Assembly: GCA_019114745.1 (NCBI GenBank)
Contig: DXEY01000175.1
Location: 1-20,179, forward strand
DNA: 20,179 nt
From: Candidatus Mediterraneibacter colneyensis
GTDB lineage: Bacteria > Bacillota > Clostridia > Lachnospirales > Lachnospiraceae
Direction: 5' to 3'
A model generated the notes under the pieces. It was not told the DNA's origin and did no database searches. It was given only the letters and a program-made list of their open reading frames with translations. The translations under genes were made by a program, and so were the position numbers. Below are positions 1 to 6,771 of the stretch, in pieces; position 1 is the stretch's first letter, and each line of letters starts with the position of its first letter.

Positions 1-51
1 CTGAAATACAATAAGAAGAATGCAAACAATGGAGGAAAAGAGAATGAGTGA
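1..51 (+). CDS. cas8c: Probable C-terminal end of cas8c/csd1 (partial)
   Basis: Frame 1 is open from the first base and ends at a TGA at 49-51, encoding a Lys/Asn-rich tail of 16 residues that overlaps the cas7c start by 8 nt. In type I-C loci the gene directly before cas7c is cas8c (large Cascade subunit), and 8-nt overlaps also occur further down this operon. The assignment rests on position and on the open frame only, because 16 residues are too few for family recognition. The other two frames stop at 2-4 and 12-14 and could equally hold the true end. Confidence 0.4.
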   Translation: MKYNKKNANNGGKENE

Positions 52-898
52 ATTAAAAGGAAAGATTGATTTTACATTATTTGTGAGTGTAACAAATGCA
101 AATCCAAACGGCGATCCGCTTAACGGGAATCGTCCCAGGATCAACCTGGACGGTTATGGGGAAATTTCGGATGTATGTATTAAGCGTAAGATTAGAAATC
201 GTTTCCAGGATTTAGGCCAGAGGGTGTTTGTGCAGCCCGATGATCGTGCGGATGACGGTTACGGCAGTTTGAAAGAAAGAGCAGAGGGATGCGAGGAGCT
301 GAAGAAAGAAATCAGTAAAAAGAAAAAGGCAGACAGAGACCTGTGTGCCCGGATTGCATGCCGGGAATGGATTGATGTAAGAAGTTTTGGACAAGTGTTT
401 GCATTTAAAGGCGATGATGTATCGTTTGGCGTGCGCGGGCCGGTATCTGTCCATCAGGCAGTCAGCCTGTCACCGGTAGACATCATCAGTATGCAGATCA
501 CGAAAAGTGTAAATAGTGAAGCGGGAAAGGAAAGTAAAGCGTCTGATACGATGGGGACGAAGCATCGGATCGGCTTTGCTGTATATAAAGTAATGGGAAG
601 CGTTAATGTACAGCTTGCGGAAAAAACAGGTTTTACCCAGGAAGACGCAGAAGTACTGAAAGAATCTTTAAAAACGCTGTTTGAAAATGATGCTTCTTCA
701 GCAAGACCGGATGGCAGCATGGAAGTGTGCAGAATGTACTGGTGGCAGCATAATGAGAAGACCCCGGCTGTTTCAAGTGGAAAGATACAGAGAAGTTTTC
801 AAATGAATGATGTGAGCAGACCTTCAAAATTTGAAGATTACAATATTAGCTGGGAATTGGACGGGTGTGTCGAGCCGGAGGTATTTGATTTTGTATGA
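44..898 (+). CDS. cas7c: Type I-C Cascade backbone protein Cas7c (Csd2)
   Basis: Cas7c is the RAMP protein that polymerises along the crRNA to form the backbone of the type I-C interference complex. The N-terminus carries the Csd2 signature FVSVTNANPNGDPLNGNRPR followed by DVCIKRKIRNRF. The mid-region FGVRGPVSVHQAVSLSPVDI and the later MGTKHRIGFAVYKV are also typical of Csd2. I chose ATG 44 (284 aa) over ATG 20 because GGAGG at 31-35 lies 8 nt before 44 and inside the longer reading frame. It overlaps the presumed cas8c tail upstream and the cas4 start downstream, so it is translated as part of the cas operon. The length is normal for the family. Confidence 0.95.
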   Translation: MSELKGKIDFTLFVSVTNANPNGDPLNGNRPRINLDGYGEISDVCIKRKIRNRFQDLGQRVFVQPDDRADDGYGSLKERAEGCEELKKEISKKKKADRDLCARIACREWIDVRSFGQVFAFKGDDVSFGVRGPVSVHQAVSLSPVDIISMQITKSVNSEAGKESKASDTMGTKHRIGFAVYKVMGSVNVQLAEKTGFTQEDAEVLKESLKTLFENDASSARPDGSMEVCRMYWWQHNEKTPAVSSGKIQRSFQMNDVSRPSKFEDYNISWELDGCVEPEVFDFV

Positions 899-1556
899 TG
901 AGGATGATTTCCTGCAGCTTTCGGGAATTCAGCATTTTGCTTTCTGCCGGAGGCAGTGGGCTCTTGCCTACATCGAGCTTCAGTGGCAGGAAAATGTAAG
1001 AACCGTAGAAGGACATCTGCTTCACGAAAATGCACACGATTCCGCGCTAAAAGAAAAGCGCGGTGATCTGATTATCGTCAGGGGGATGCCGGTACATTCC
1101 AGAGAAATCGGGATCAGTGGCGAGTGCGATGTTGTTGAGTTTCACAAGTCTGAGGATGGTGTCCCCGTCTCGGGCAGAGAAGGGAAGTATCGCGCTGTGC
1201 CAGTAGAGTATAAGCGCGGAAAGCCTAAGGCAAATGATGTGGATGTACTTCAGGTGGCGGCACAGGCTTTATGTCTGGAGGAGATGCTGTGCTGTGATAT
1301 ACCCTGTGGATATATCTACTATGGTGAGCGCAGACGTCGGGAGAAAATTGAGTTTACCGATGAACTCAGGAAAAAAGTGAAAGATATGTTTGCTGAGATG
1401 CATAAATTCTATGATCAGCGATATACACCAAAAGTGAAAAGAACAAAAAGCTGCAATGCATGTTCTTTGAAAGACATTTGTATTCCGGCATTAAACAAAG
1501 AGATTTCTGTAAAAAACTATATTGATCGTAAAATGAAAGAAGGAGAGCCAGATTGA
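891..1556 (+). CDS. cas4: CRISPR-associated exonuclease Cas4, TTG start
   Basis: Cas4 is a RecB-family Fe-S nuclease that works with Cas1-Cas2 to trim prespacers and select the PAM. The four cluster cysteines are visible: C19 in HFAFCRRQW and C188, C191, C197 in KSCNACSLKDIC. The nuclease core is also present: D80 in GECDVVEF, E106 and K108 in VEYKRGK, and the following DVLQVAAQ and YYGERRRRE segments. The frame is open back to 831, but that extension reads through cas7c. TTG 891 gives the usual N-terminus (M)YDEDDFLQLSGIQHFAFC, 221 aa. GGAGG at 877-881 sits 9 nt before it, and it overlaps cas7c by 8 nt. No ATG lies near that point in frame. Confidence 0.93.
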   Translation: MYDEDDFLQLSGIQHFAFCRRQWALAYIELQWQENVRTVEGHLLHENAHDSALKEKRGDLIIVRGMPVHSREIGISGECDVVEFHKSEDGVPVSGREGKYRAVPVEYKRGKPKANDVDVLQVAAQALCLEEMLCCDIPCGYIYYGERRRREKIEFTDELRKKVKDMFAEMHKFYDQRYTPKVKRTKSCNACSLKDICIPALNKEISVKNYIDRKMKEGEPD

Positions 1557-2584
1557 AACGTTTATTAAATACTCTCTATGTGACAGGTACAAACCGATAT
1601 CTTTCTCTGGATGGAGAAAATGTTGTTGTATTGGAGGAAGGCAGAGAAATTGGACGGGTTCCCCTTCATAATCTTCAGAGTATCGTGACATTTGGTTATA
1701 CAGGAGCCAGTCCCGCGCTAATGGGCGCCTGCGCGCAAAAGAATATTGATCTGACGTTTATGTCTGGTCATGGCAGATTCCTTGCAAGAGTAACAGGTGA
1801 AGTAAAAGGAAATGTTACTTTGAGAAAACAGCAGTATCATGTCAGTGAAGACAAAGAAAAATCCATCTGTATCGCTAGAAATTTTATATTTGGAAAAGTG
1901 TATAATGCACGGTGGATTCTGGAAAGAGCGGCAAGGGATTATCCACTGCGGATTGATGCTGAAAAACTAAAAGAAAAATCCGGTTTTCTGTACAACAGTC
2001 TCCAGGAAATCAGGATATGCCAGGATGCATCTAAGCTCCTTGGGCTTGAAGGAGAGGCGGCCTCGGTTTATTTCTCGGTATTTGATCAGCTTATTTTACA
2101 GCAAAAAGAGGAGTTCTGTTTTAGAAAACGGAACAAAAGACCGCCTCTCGATAATGTGAATGCCCTGCTTTCTTTTGCCTATAGCCTGCTTGCCGGAATG
2201 TGCGGTGCGGCTTTGGAAGCGGTCGGATTAGATCCTTATGTGGGGTTCTATCATACAGACAGGCCGGGGAGAATCTCTTTGGCGTTGGACATTATGGAGG
2301 AACTTCGGGGCGTTATGGCAGATCGCTTTGTTCTTACTTTAATCAATAAACGTATTATAAAGCCAGGAGATTTCATTCAAAAGGAAAATGGTGCAGTGAT
2401 CCTTGACGATGACGGGCGCAGAACCTTCTTAAGCGCATGGCAGGGGCGAAAACAGGAAGTGATAAAACATCCATTTTTAAATGAGAAGATTGAATGGGGA
2501 ATGGTTCCGCATGTCCAGGCAATGCTGCTGGCGAGATATCTCAGAGGAGATTTGGATGAATATCCGCCGTTTTTATGGAAGTAG
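1553..2584 (+). CDS. cas1: CRISPR integrase Cas1 (type I-C), TTG start
   Basis: Cas1 is the metal-dependent integrase that inserts new spacers at the leader-repeat junction as a complex with two Cas2 subunits. Its active-site signatures are present: E166 in LLGLEGEAASVYF, H234 in GFYHTDRPGR and D246 in SLALDIMEELR. The N-terminal beta domain begins LLNTLYVTGTNRYLSLDGENVVV. Length 343 aa is typical of Cas1c. It starts at TTG 1553, overlapping the cas4 stop in a TTGA junction, with AGGAGAG at 1541-1547 as the ribosome binding site. It lies between cas4 and cas2 as expected for I-C. Confidence 0.96.
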   Translation: MKRLLNTLYVTGTNRYLSLDGENVVVLEEGREIGRVPLHNLQSIVTFGYTGASPALMGACAQKNIDLTFMSGHGRFLARVTGEVKGNVTLRKQQYHVSEDKEKSICIARNFIFGKVYNARWILERAARDYPLRIDAEKLKEKSGFLYNSLQEIRICQDASKLLGLEGEAASVYFSVFDQLILQQKEEFCFRKRNKRPPLDNVNALLSFAYSLLAGMCGAALEAVGLDPYVGFYHTDRPGRISLALDIMEELRGVMADRFVLTLINKRIIKPGDFIQKENGAVILDDDGRRTFLSAWQGRKQEVIKHPFLNEKIEWGMVPHVQAMLLARYLRGDLDEYPPFLWK

Positions 2585-2592
2585 GTGATAAT

Positions 2593-2883
2593 ATGTTTGT
2601 GTTGATTACATATGATGTTAATACGCAGACGGCTGCCGGACGCAAACGTCTCCGCAAGGTGGCAAAGCAGTGTGTGAATTATGGGCAACGCGTCCAGAAT
2701 TCGGTCTTTGAATGTCAGTTTGACTCTACGAAATATCGTCAGGTCAGAGCGATTTTAGAGGATATAATTGATAAAGAGACGGACAGTTTGAGGTTTTATA
2801 ATCTGGGGGATAAGTATAAAAACAGGGTGGAGCATCTTGGAATAAAACCGAGTTTTGATGTGACTGATCCTCTGATTTTCTAG
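2593..2883 (+). CDS. cas2: CRISPR-associated protein Cas2 (type I-C)
   Basis: Cas2 is the structural partner of Cas1 in spacer integration. The 96-aa product starts MFVLITYDVNT, with the family Asp at position 8, followed by GRKRLRKVAKQCVNYGQRVQNSVFEC, a clear Cas2 ferredoxin-fold sequence. It ends with the I-C-type tail GIKPSFDVTDPLIF. The start is ATG 2593, with TAGGTGAT at 2583-2590 overlapping the cas1 stop. The in-frame ATG at 2575 would lie inside cas1 and add six residues foreign to the family. Confidence 0.96.
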   Translation: MFVLITYDVNTQTAAGRKRLRKVAKQCVNYGQRVQNSVFECQFDSTKYRQVRAILEDIIDKETDSLRFYNLGDKYKNRVEHLGIKPSFDVTDPLIF

Positions 2884-3052
2884 TGCGAATGCTAAGAGAA
2901 CACAAAATGCGTGTGGATTCGCACCGGAATTATTGGAAAAATAAGGGGATGAAAGGTAAAAAAGAAAACAAAAGATAAGTTGAAATTACTATTTAAGGCT
3001 GAAATAGCACAAAGTATGTGCAAATTTTCGGGTTTTATTGTGTAAATTTGCT
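2884..3052 (+). promoter_or_regulatory. CRISPR leader, with stem-loop at its cas2-proximal end
   Basis: This 169-bp AT-rich non-coding stretch lies between the cas2 stop and the first repeat, where type I-C leaders lie. It should carry the array promoter and the integration signals. It starts with an 8-bp inverted repeat (2883-2890 and 2917-2924, GTGCGAAT and ATTCGCAC, 26-nt loop), followed by a purine-rich run and an AT-rich end. A weak -35-like TTGAAA lies at 2980-2985, but no convincing -10 follows at the right spacing, so I do not name a promoter. The leader role is inferred from position and from the high-fidelity repeats next to it. Confidence 0.7.
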
Positions 3053-4411
3053 GTCGACCTCCACGTGAGGTCGTGAGTTGAAAGTCCACCCGTTCCACAA
3101 TGCCCACATGGTCGGTCACGGTCGACCTCCACGTGAGGTCGTGAGTTGAAAGTCTTTCCGTCAACAACCTTAATACAAACCGGATCTCCGTCGACCTCCA
3201 CGTGAGGTCGTGAGTTGAAAGGCCACCGCATCGCCGGTCGCTGTGAATGTCACCAGGTCGACCTCCACGTGAGGTCGTGAGTTGAAAGGACCTTTGGGAT
3301 GAGATACCGGATAAGAGAGAGGGCGTCGACCTCCACGCGAGGTCGTGAGTTGAAAGGGGACCAAGGATCTGATCGTGTACGGAAAAGGCGGTCGACCTCC
3401 ACGCGAGGTCGTGAGTTGAAAGAACGCCTCCGGATCGTCCGGCGCCACAATATCCGTCGACCTCCACGCGAGGTCGTGAGTTGAAAGGCTGGAGTCCACT
3501 CCGATGCTCTTCAGACCGTCCGTCGACCTCCACGCGAGGTCGTGAGTTGAAAGGACGCACTTCCGATTGAAACCAGAGAAGCGATTGGTCGACCTCCACG
3601 TGAGGTCGTGAGTTGAAAGGTTCCGGTATGCAATTCCCTGTTGGAGGATACAGGTCGACCTCCACGTGGGGCCGTGAGTTGAAAGACGACAAATGAGATC
3701 ATGAACGCTATGCCCGGTATGTCGACCTCCACGTGAGGTCGTGAGTTGAAAGGTAAGTATCGCTAGCCCCTACCCGTAACGGCATGTCGACCTCCTTGCG
3801 AGGTCGTGAGTTGAAAGTCATGCTCTGTGACCTCATTGCCGCACTGGTACAGGTCGACCTCCTTGTGAGGTCGAGAGTTGAAAGTCCCGCACATTGCCGG
3901 AAAGATATTCGTCTGCGGGTCGACCTCCACGTGAGACCGTGAGTTGAAAGAAGATAGCCTAGGTAATGATGATCCTCAGCCATATCGACCTCCTTGTGAG
4001 GTCGAGAGCTGAAAGGTCAAAAAAGTTCTTGCCTGAGAAGTCAAGTCCTGTCGATCTCCTCGCGAGGTCGTGAGTTGAAAGATTGATTGGAGACAGTATC
4101 CGGCGCTTACAGATGCGGGTCGACCTCCTTGTGAGGTCGAGAGTTGAAAGATTCTTCTGTGCCATACGCTTTTTCCTCCAACAAGTTGATCCCCACGCGA
4201 GGTCGAGAGTTGAAAGTTCTCGCTCAGAGAGGGCAGATCAAGCCCATCCGTCGACCTCCTCGCGAGGTCGTGAGTTGAAAGGCCGACCATGTATTTCATC
4301 TGACGGATGAGCAGGTCGACCTCCACGTGAGGTCGTGAGTTGAAAGTTTGCTTTTGATGATGGTAACTACGGTAAGTGCACCGTCCTCCTTGCGAGCTCG
4401 TGAATTGCCTG
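3053..4411 (+). CRISPR. Type I-C CRISPR array, 21 repeats and 20 spacers
   Basis: Repeats of 32 nt start at 3053, 3121, 3190, 3257, 3325, 3391, 3456, 3522, 3588, 3654, 3721, 3786, 3853, 3919, 3984, 4050, 4119, 4185, 4250, 4315 and 4380 (the last degenerate). Spacers are 33-37 nt and all differ by eye. Each repeat folds as a 7-bp stem (CGACCTC with GAGGTCG, repeat positions 3-9 and 15-21), a 5-nt loop, and an 11-nt 3' segment TGAGTTGAAAG. That segment would become the crRNA 5' handle after cleavage at the stem base, as known for Cas5c. The loop varies: CACGT in repeats 1-4, 9-11, 14 and 20; CACGC in 5-8 and 18; CTTGC in 12 and 21; CTTGT in 13, 15 and 17; CTCGC in 16 and 19. Orientation and cas gene order place the leader on the left, so repeat decay at the right end is as expected. 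Confidence 0.98.
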
Positions 4412-4419
4412 CCCTGCAA

Positions 4420-4448
4420 TTGACTTCTTTGAGACGACCATATATAAT
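4420..4448 (+). promoter_or_regulatory. Sigma-A promoter of feoAB
   Basis: TTGACT (4420-4425) and a perfect TATAAT (4443-4448) are separated by 17 nt, a near-consensus vegetative promoter about 50 nt before feoA. Two inverted repeats overlap it. AATTGC/GCAATT (4403-4408, 4416-4421) covers the -35, and an imperfect TGATGA/TTATCA (4451-4456, 4463-4468) lies at the expected transcription start. Either could be an operator for an iron-responsive repressor, but neither matches the Fur or DtxR consensus well. Confidence 0.8.
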
Positions 4449-4497
4449 ACTGATGAGAAAAGTTATCAATAGCAGACATACGAAGGATGAGGCACAG

Positions 4498-4725
4498 ATG
4501 AGGCTGAAAGAAGGAAAAAACAATCATACTTATGTGGTCGAAGAGATTCAGATCGAACTGAATCTGGAGCGCCGGCTGGAGGCACTGGGGCTGACCGAAG
4601 GCTCGCAGATCACGATATTAAACAATGATAAAAAAGGCGCGATGACAGTGCGGTTCCGGGGAACACGGTTTGCGCTCGGAAAACGGATCGCCGACAACAT
4701 CTTCGTGAAGGAGGCGGCGATATGA
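4498..4725 (+). CDS. feoA: Ferrous iron transport accessory protein FeoA
   Basis: FeoA is a small SH3-like cytoplasmic protein that associates with the FeoB transporter. The 75-aa product has the FeoA pattern: RRLEALGLTEGSQITILNN, then MTVRFRGTRFALGKRIADNIFV, which matches the usual 'G...R..LG.R.A..I.V' end. I chose ATG 4498 because the in-frame sequence upstream runs into the CRISPR array, AAGGATGAGG (4483-4492) serves as ribosome binding site, and the length is normal. It overlaps feoB by 4 nt (ATGA), indicating translational coupling. Confidence 0.9.
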   Translation: MRLKEGKNNHTYVVEEIQIELNLERRLEALGLTEGSQITILNNDKKGAMTVRFRGTRFALGKRIADNIFVKEAAI

Positions 4726-6767
4726 GTGGAAATGTGATCAGTATCGGTTTTATCGGTAACCCGAATTGTGGCAAGACAACACTGTTTAACGCATATACAG
4801 GGGCAAATCTGAAAGTTGCGAACTGGCCCGGCGTCACAGTGGAGAAGAAAGAAGGGCGGACAACTTATAAAGGACAGGAGTTCAAGCTGATCGACCTTCC
4901 CGGCATTTACAGCCTTACTTCTTACACGATGGAAGAAAAGGTGTCCAGGGAGTGCATCATGAGCGATGAGGTAGATGTGATCATTGATGTGGCAGACGCT
5001 TCGAGTCTGGAGCGCAACCTCTATCTGACCCTTCAGCTCATTGAGCTTGGCAAGCCGGTGATTCTGGCTCTCAATATGATGGATGTAGTAGAAGAGCGTG
5101 GGATGGAGATAGACCTGCACCGCCTTCCGGAAATGCTTGGCATACCGGCGATCCCGGTATCGGCGAGAAAACGCAGCGGACTGGAGATTCTGCTCCATGC
5201 GGCGGCGCATCACAGAGAATATGCAAAGCAAGGCCCTTTTATCCATCATCACCCAGACCAGACGGGGCACAGGCATGACCACCACAGCGAGTATGCCATG
5301 GTATATGACGATGAGATCGAGGATAAGATCGATGCGGTCATCGATCAGTTCCGGAAGAAATATCCTGACATGTCCAATATGCGCTGGCATGCGATCAAGA
5401 TACTGGAACAGGATGAATCCGTGATGAAACAGTATCCGGTTGATTTGTCGGGAATTGCCGACCGCAGCTATGAGAAGGATATTATCAATGAAAAATATGA
5501 CTTTATTGAGGAAGTCATAGAAGAGACACTGGTCAATAAGACGGAAAAGGCAGAGCGGACGGAGCGGGCGGATCGCTACATGACAGGGAAATGGCTTGGG
5601 CTGCCGATTTTTCTGGCGATCATGGCGCTTGTATTCTTTCTGACATTTACGGTAGGAGACTGGCTGAAAGGCTATTTTGAGATCGGCCTGGATCTTTTTA
5701 CGGGGGCTGTCAGCTCCGGCCTGGAGGCGGCGGGAGTGTCACCTGTTCTTGAGTCGCTTCTGGTAGACGGAATTATATCCGGCGTGGGAGGAATCCTGAC
5801 GTTCCTGCCGAATATTTTTATACTGTTCCTCGCCCTTGCTTTTCTGGAAGACAGCGGATATATGGCGAGAGTAGCGTTTGTCATGGACGATATTATGAGC
5901 CATCTGGGCCTCTCGGGAAGAGCGTTTCTTCCGATGCTTCTGGGATTTGGTTGTTCGGTGCCGGCAGTTATGGCGTCGCGGGCGCTGGAACACAGGAAAG
6001 ACAGGTTAAAAACGATCCTGGTGACGCCTTTTATGTCCTGCAGCGCGCGGCTTCCGATCTATGTACTGTTTTCCGCCATGTTTTTTGGGGAACACGCGAT
6101 GATCGCATGTTATTCCATGTATCTTCTGGGAATCGTAGTTGCTATATTGACGGCTTATATCCTGTCTAAGATCGACGGCAGTAAAGCGGAACATGCTCTG
6201 TTGATCGAGCTGCCCGAATATAAGGCGCCCAATGCCAGGACGATTGCCGTCTATGTGTGGGAGAAAGTAAAAGATTATCTGACAAAGGCCGGAACAGTGA
6301 TTTTCCTTGCTTCTATCGTGATGTGGGCATTGCTGAATTTCGGTCCGTCAGGATATGTGACGGATATTTCAGAGAGCTTCGGATCGATTGTCGGAAAAGC
6401 GATCGTGCCGTTTTTCCAGCCGCTGGGACTTGGATACTGGCAGATCGTGGTGGCGCTGATCGCGGGAATTGCCGCGAAAGAAGTGGTAGTGTCAAGCTGC
6501 AGCGTACTCTTCGGGATACAGAATATTACTACAGCTCATGGGATGGATAGTTTTGTTGCCGTGCTGGGCGCAATGGGATTCGGCGCTGCGAACGCGTATT
6601 CGCTCATGGTCTTTTGTCTTCTGTATGTGCCATGTACTGCGACGATCGCCACGATCCGCAGAGAAGTAGGGAGTACAAAACTTACGGCAGGAATTATCTG
6701 CTTCCAGCTTGCGACAGCATGGGTAGTCAGCTTTACCGCGTTCCATGTTGCCGGGCTGTTTCTGTAG
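4722..6767 (+). CDS. feoB: Ferrous iron transporter FeoB
   Basis: FeoB is the G-protein-coupled inner-membrane Fe(II) importer. The cytosolic GTPase domain shows G1 GNPNCGKT (12-19), G3 DLPG (58-61), G4 NMMD (118-121) and a G5-like SAR (147-149). The membrane domain starts near residue 290 and carries the conserved LEDSGYMARVAFVMD (375-389), LGFGCSVPA (407-415), MSCSARLPIY (438-447) and YVPCTATIATIR (635-646). At 681 aa it is within the family range. Between the GTPase and helical domains lies a histidine cluster, HHHPDQTGHRHDHH (175-188), which could bind metal. It is the second gene of the feoAB operon and ends 5 nt from the convergent truA-like gene. Confidence 0.97.
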   Translation: MSGNVISIGFIGNPNCGKTTLFNAYTGANLKVANWPGVTVEKKEGRTTYKGQEFKLIDLPGIYSLTSYTMEEKVSRECIMSDEVDVIIDVADASSLERNLYLTLQLIELGKPVILALNMMDVVEERGMEIDLHRLPEMLGIPAIPVSARKRSGLEILLHAAAHHREYAKQGPFIHHHPDQTGHRHDHHSEYAMVYDDEIEDKIDAVIDQFRKKYPDMSNMRWHAIKILEQDESVMKQYPVDLSGIADRSYEKDIINEKYDFIEEVIEETLVNKTEKAERTERADRYMTGKWLGLPIFLAIMALVFFLTFTVGDWLKGYFEIGLDLFTGAVSSGLEAAGVSPVLESLLVDGIISGVGGILTFLPNIFILFLALAFLEDSGYMARVAFVMDDIMSHLGLSGRAFLPMLLGFGCSVPAVMASRALEHRKDRLKTILVTPFMSCSARLPIYVLFSAMFFGEHAMIACYSMYLLGIVVAILTAYILSKIDGSKAEHALLIELPEYKAPNARTIAVYVWEKVKDYLTKAGTVIFLASIVMWALLNFGPSGYVTDISESFGSIVGKAIVPFFQPLGLGYWQIVVALIAGIAAKEVVVSSCSVLFGIQNITTAHGMDSFVAVLGAMGFGAANAYSLMVFCLLYVPCTATIATIRREVGSTKLTAGIICFQLATAWVVSFTAFHVAGLFL

Positions 6768-6771
6768 AGAA

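Noticed and set aside
831..890. N-terminal extension of Cas4
   Set aside because: It overlaps cas7c in another frame, and the family N-terminus begins exactly at TTG 891, which has a ribosome binding site.
2980..3008. Leader promoter TTGAAA with a -10
   Set aside because: The hexamer at the right spacing is a poor match, so no promoter is claimed.
2892..4310. Several long open frames across the repeat array, encoding repeated FNSRP-EVD, STHDL or TTSRGGR peptides
   Set aside because: They are translations of the CRISPR repeats in different frames, with no ribosome binding sites and a clear repeat-spacer structure.
4451..4468. Classical Fur box at the feoAB start
   Set aside because: The half-sites are only partly matched and their spacing is 4 nt rather than 1 nt between 7-base halves. 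It is kept only as an unnamed operator candidate.
4348..4497. 50-residue N-terminal extension of FeoA
   Set aside because: It runs through the last spacer, the degenerate repeat and the feoAB promoter; FeoA proteins are about 75 aa.
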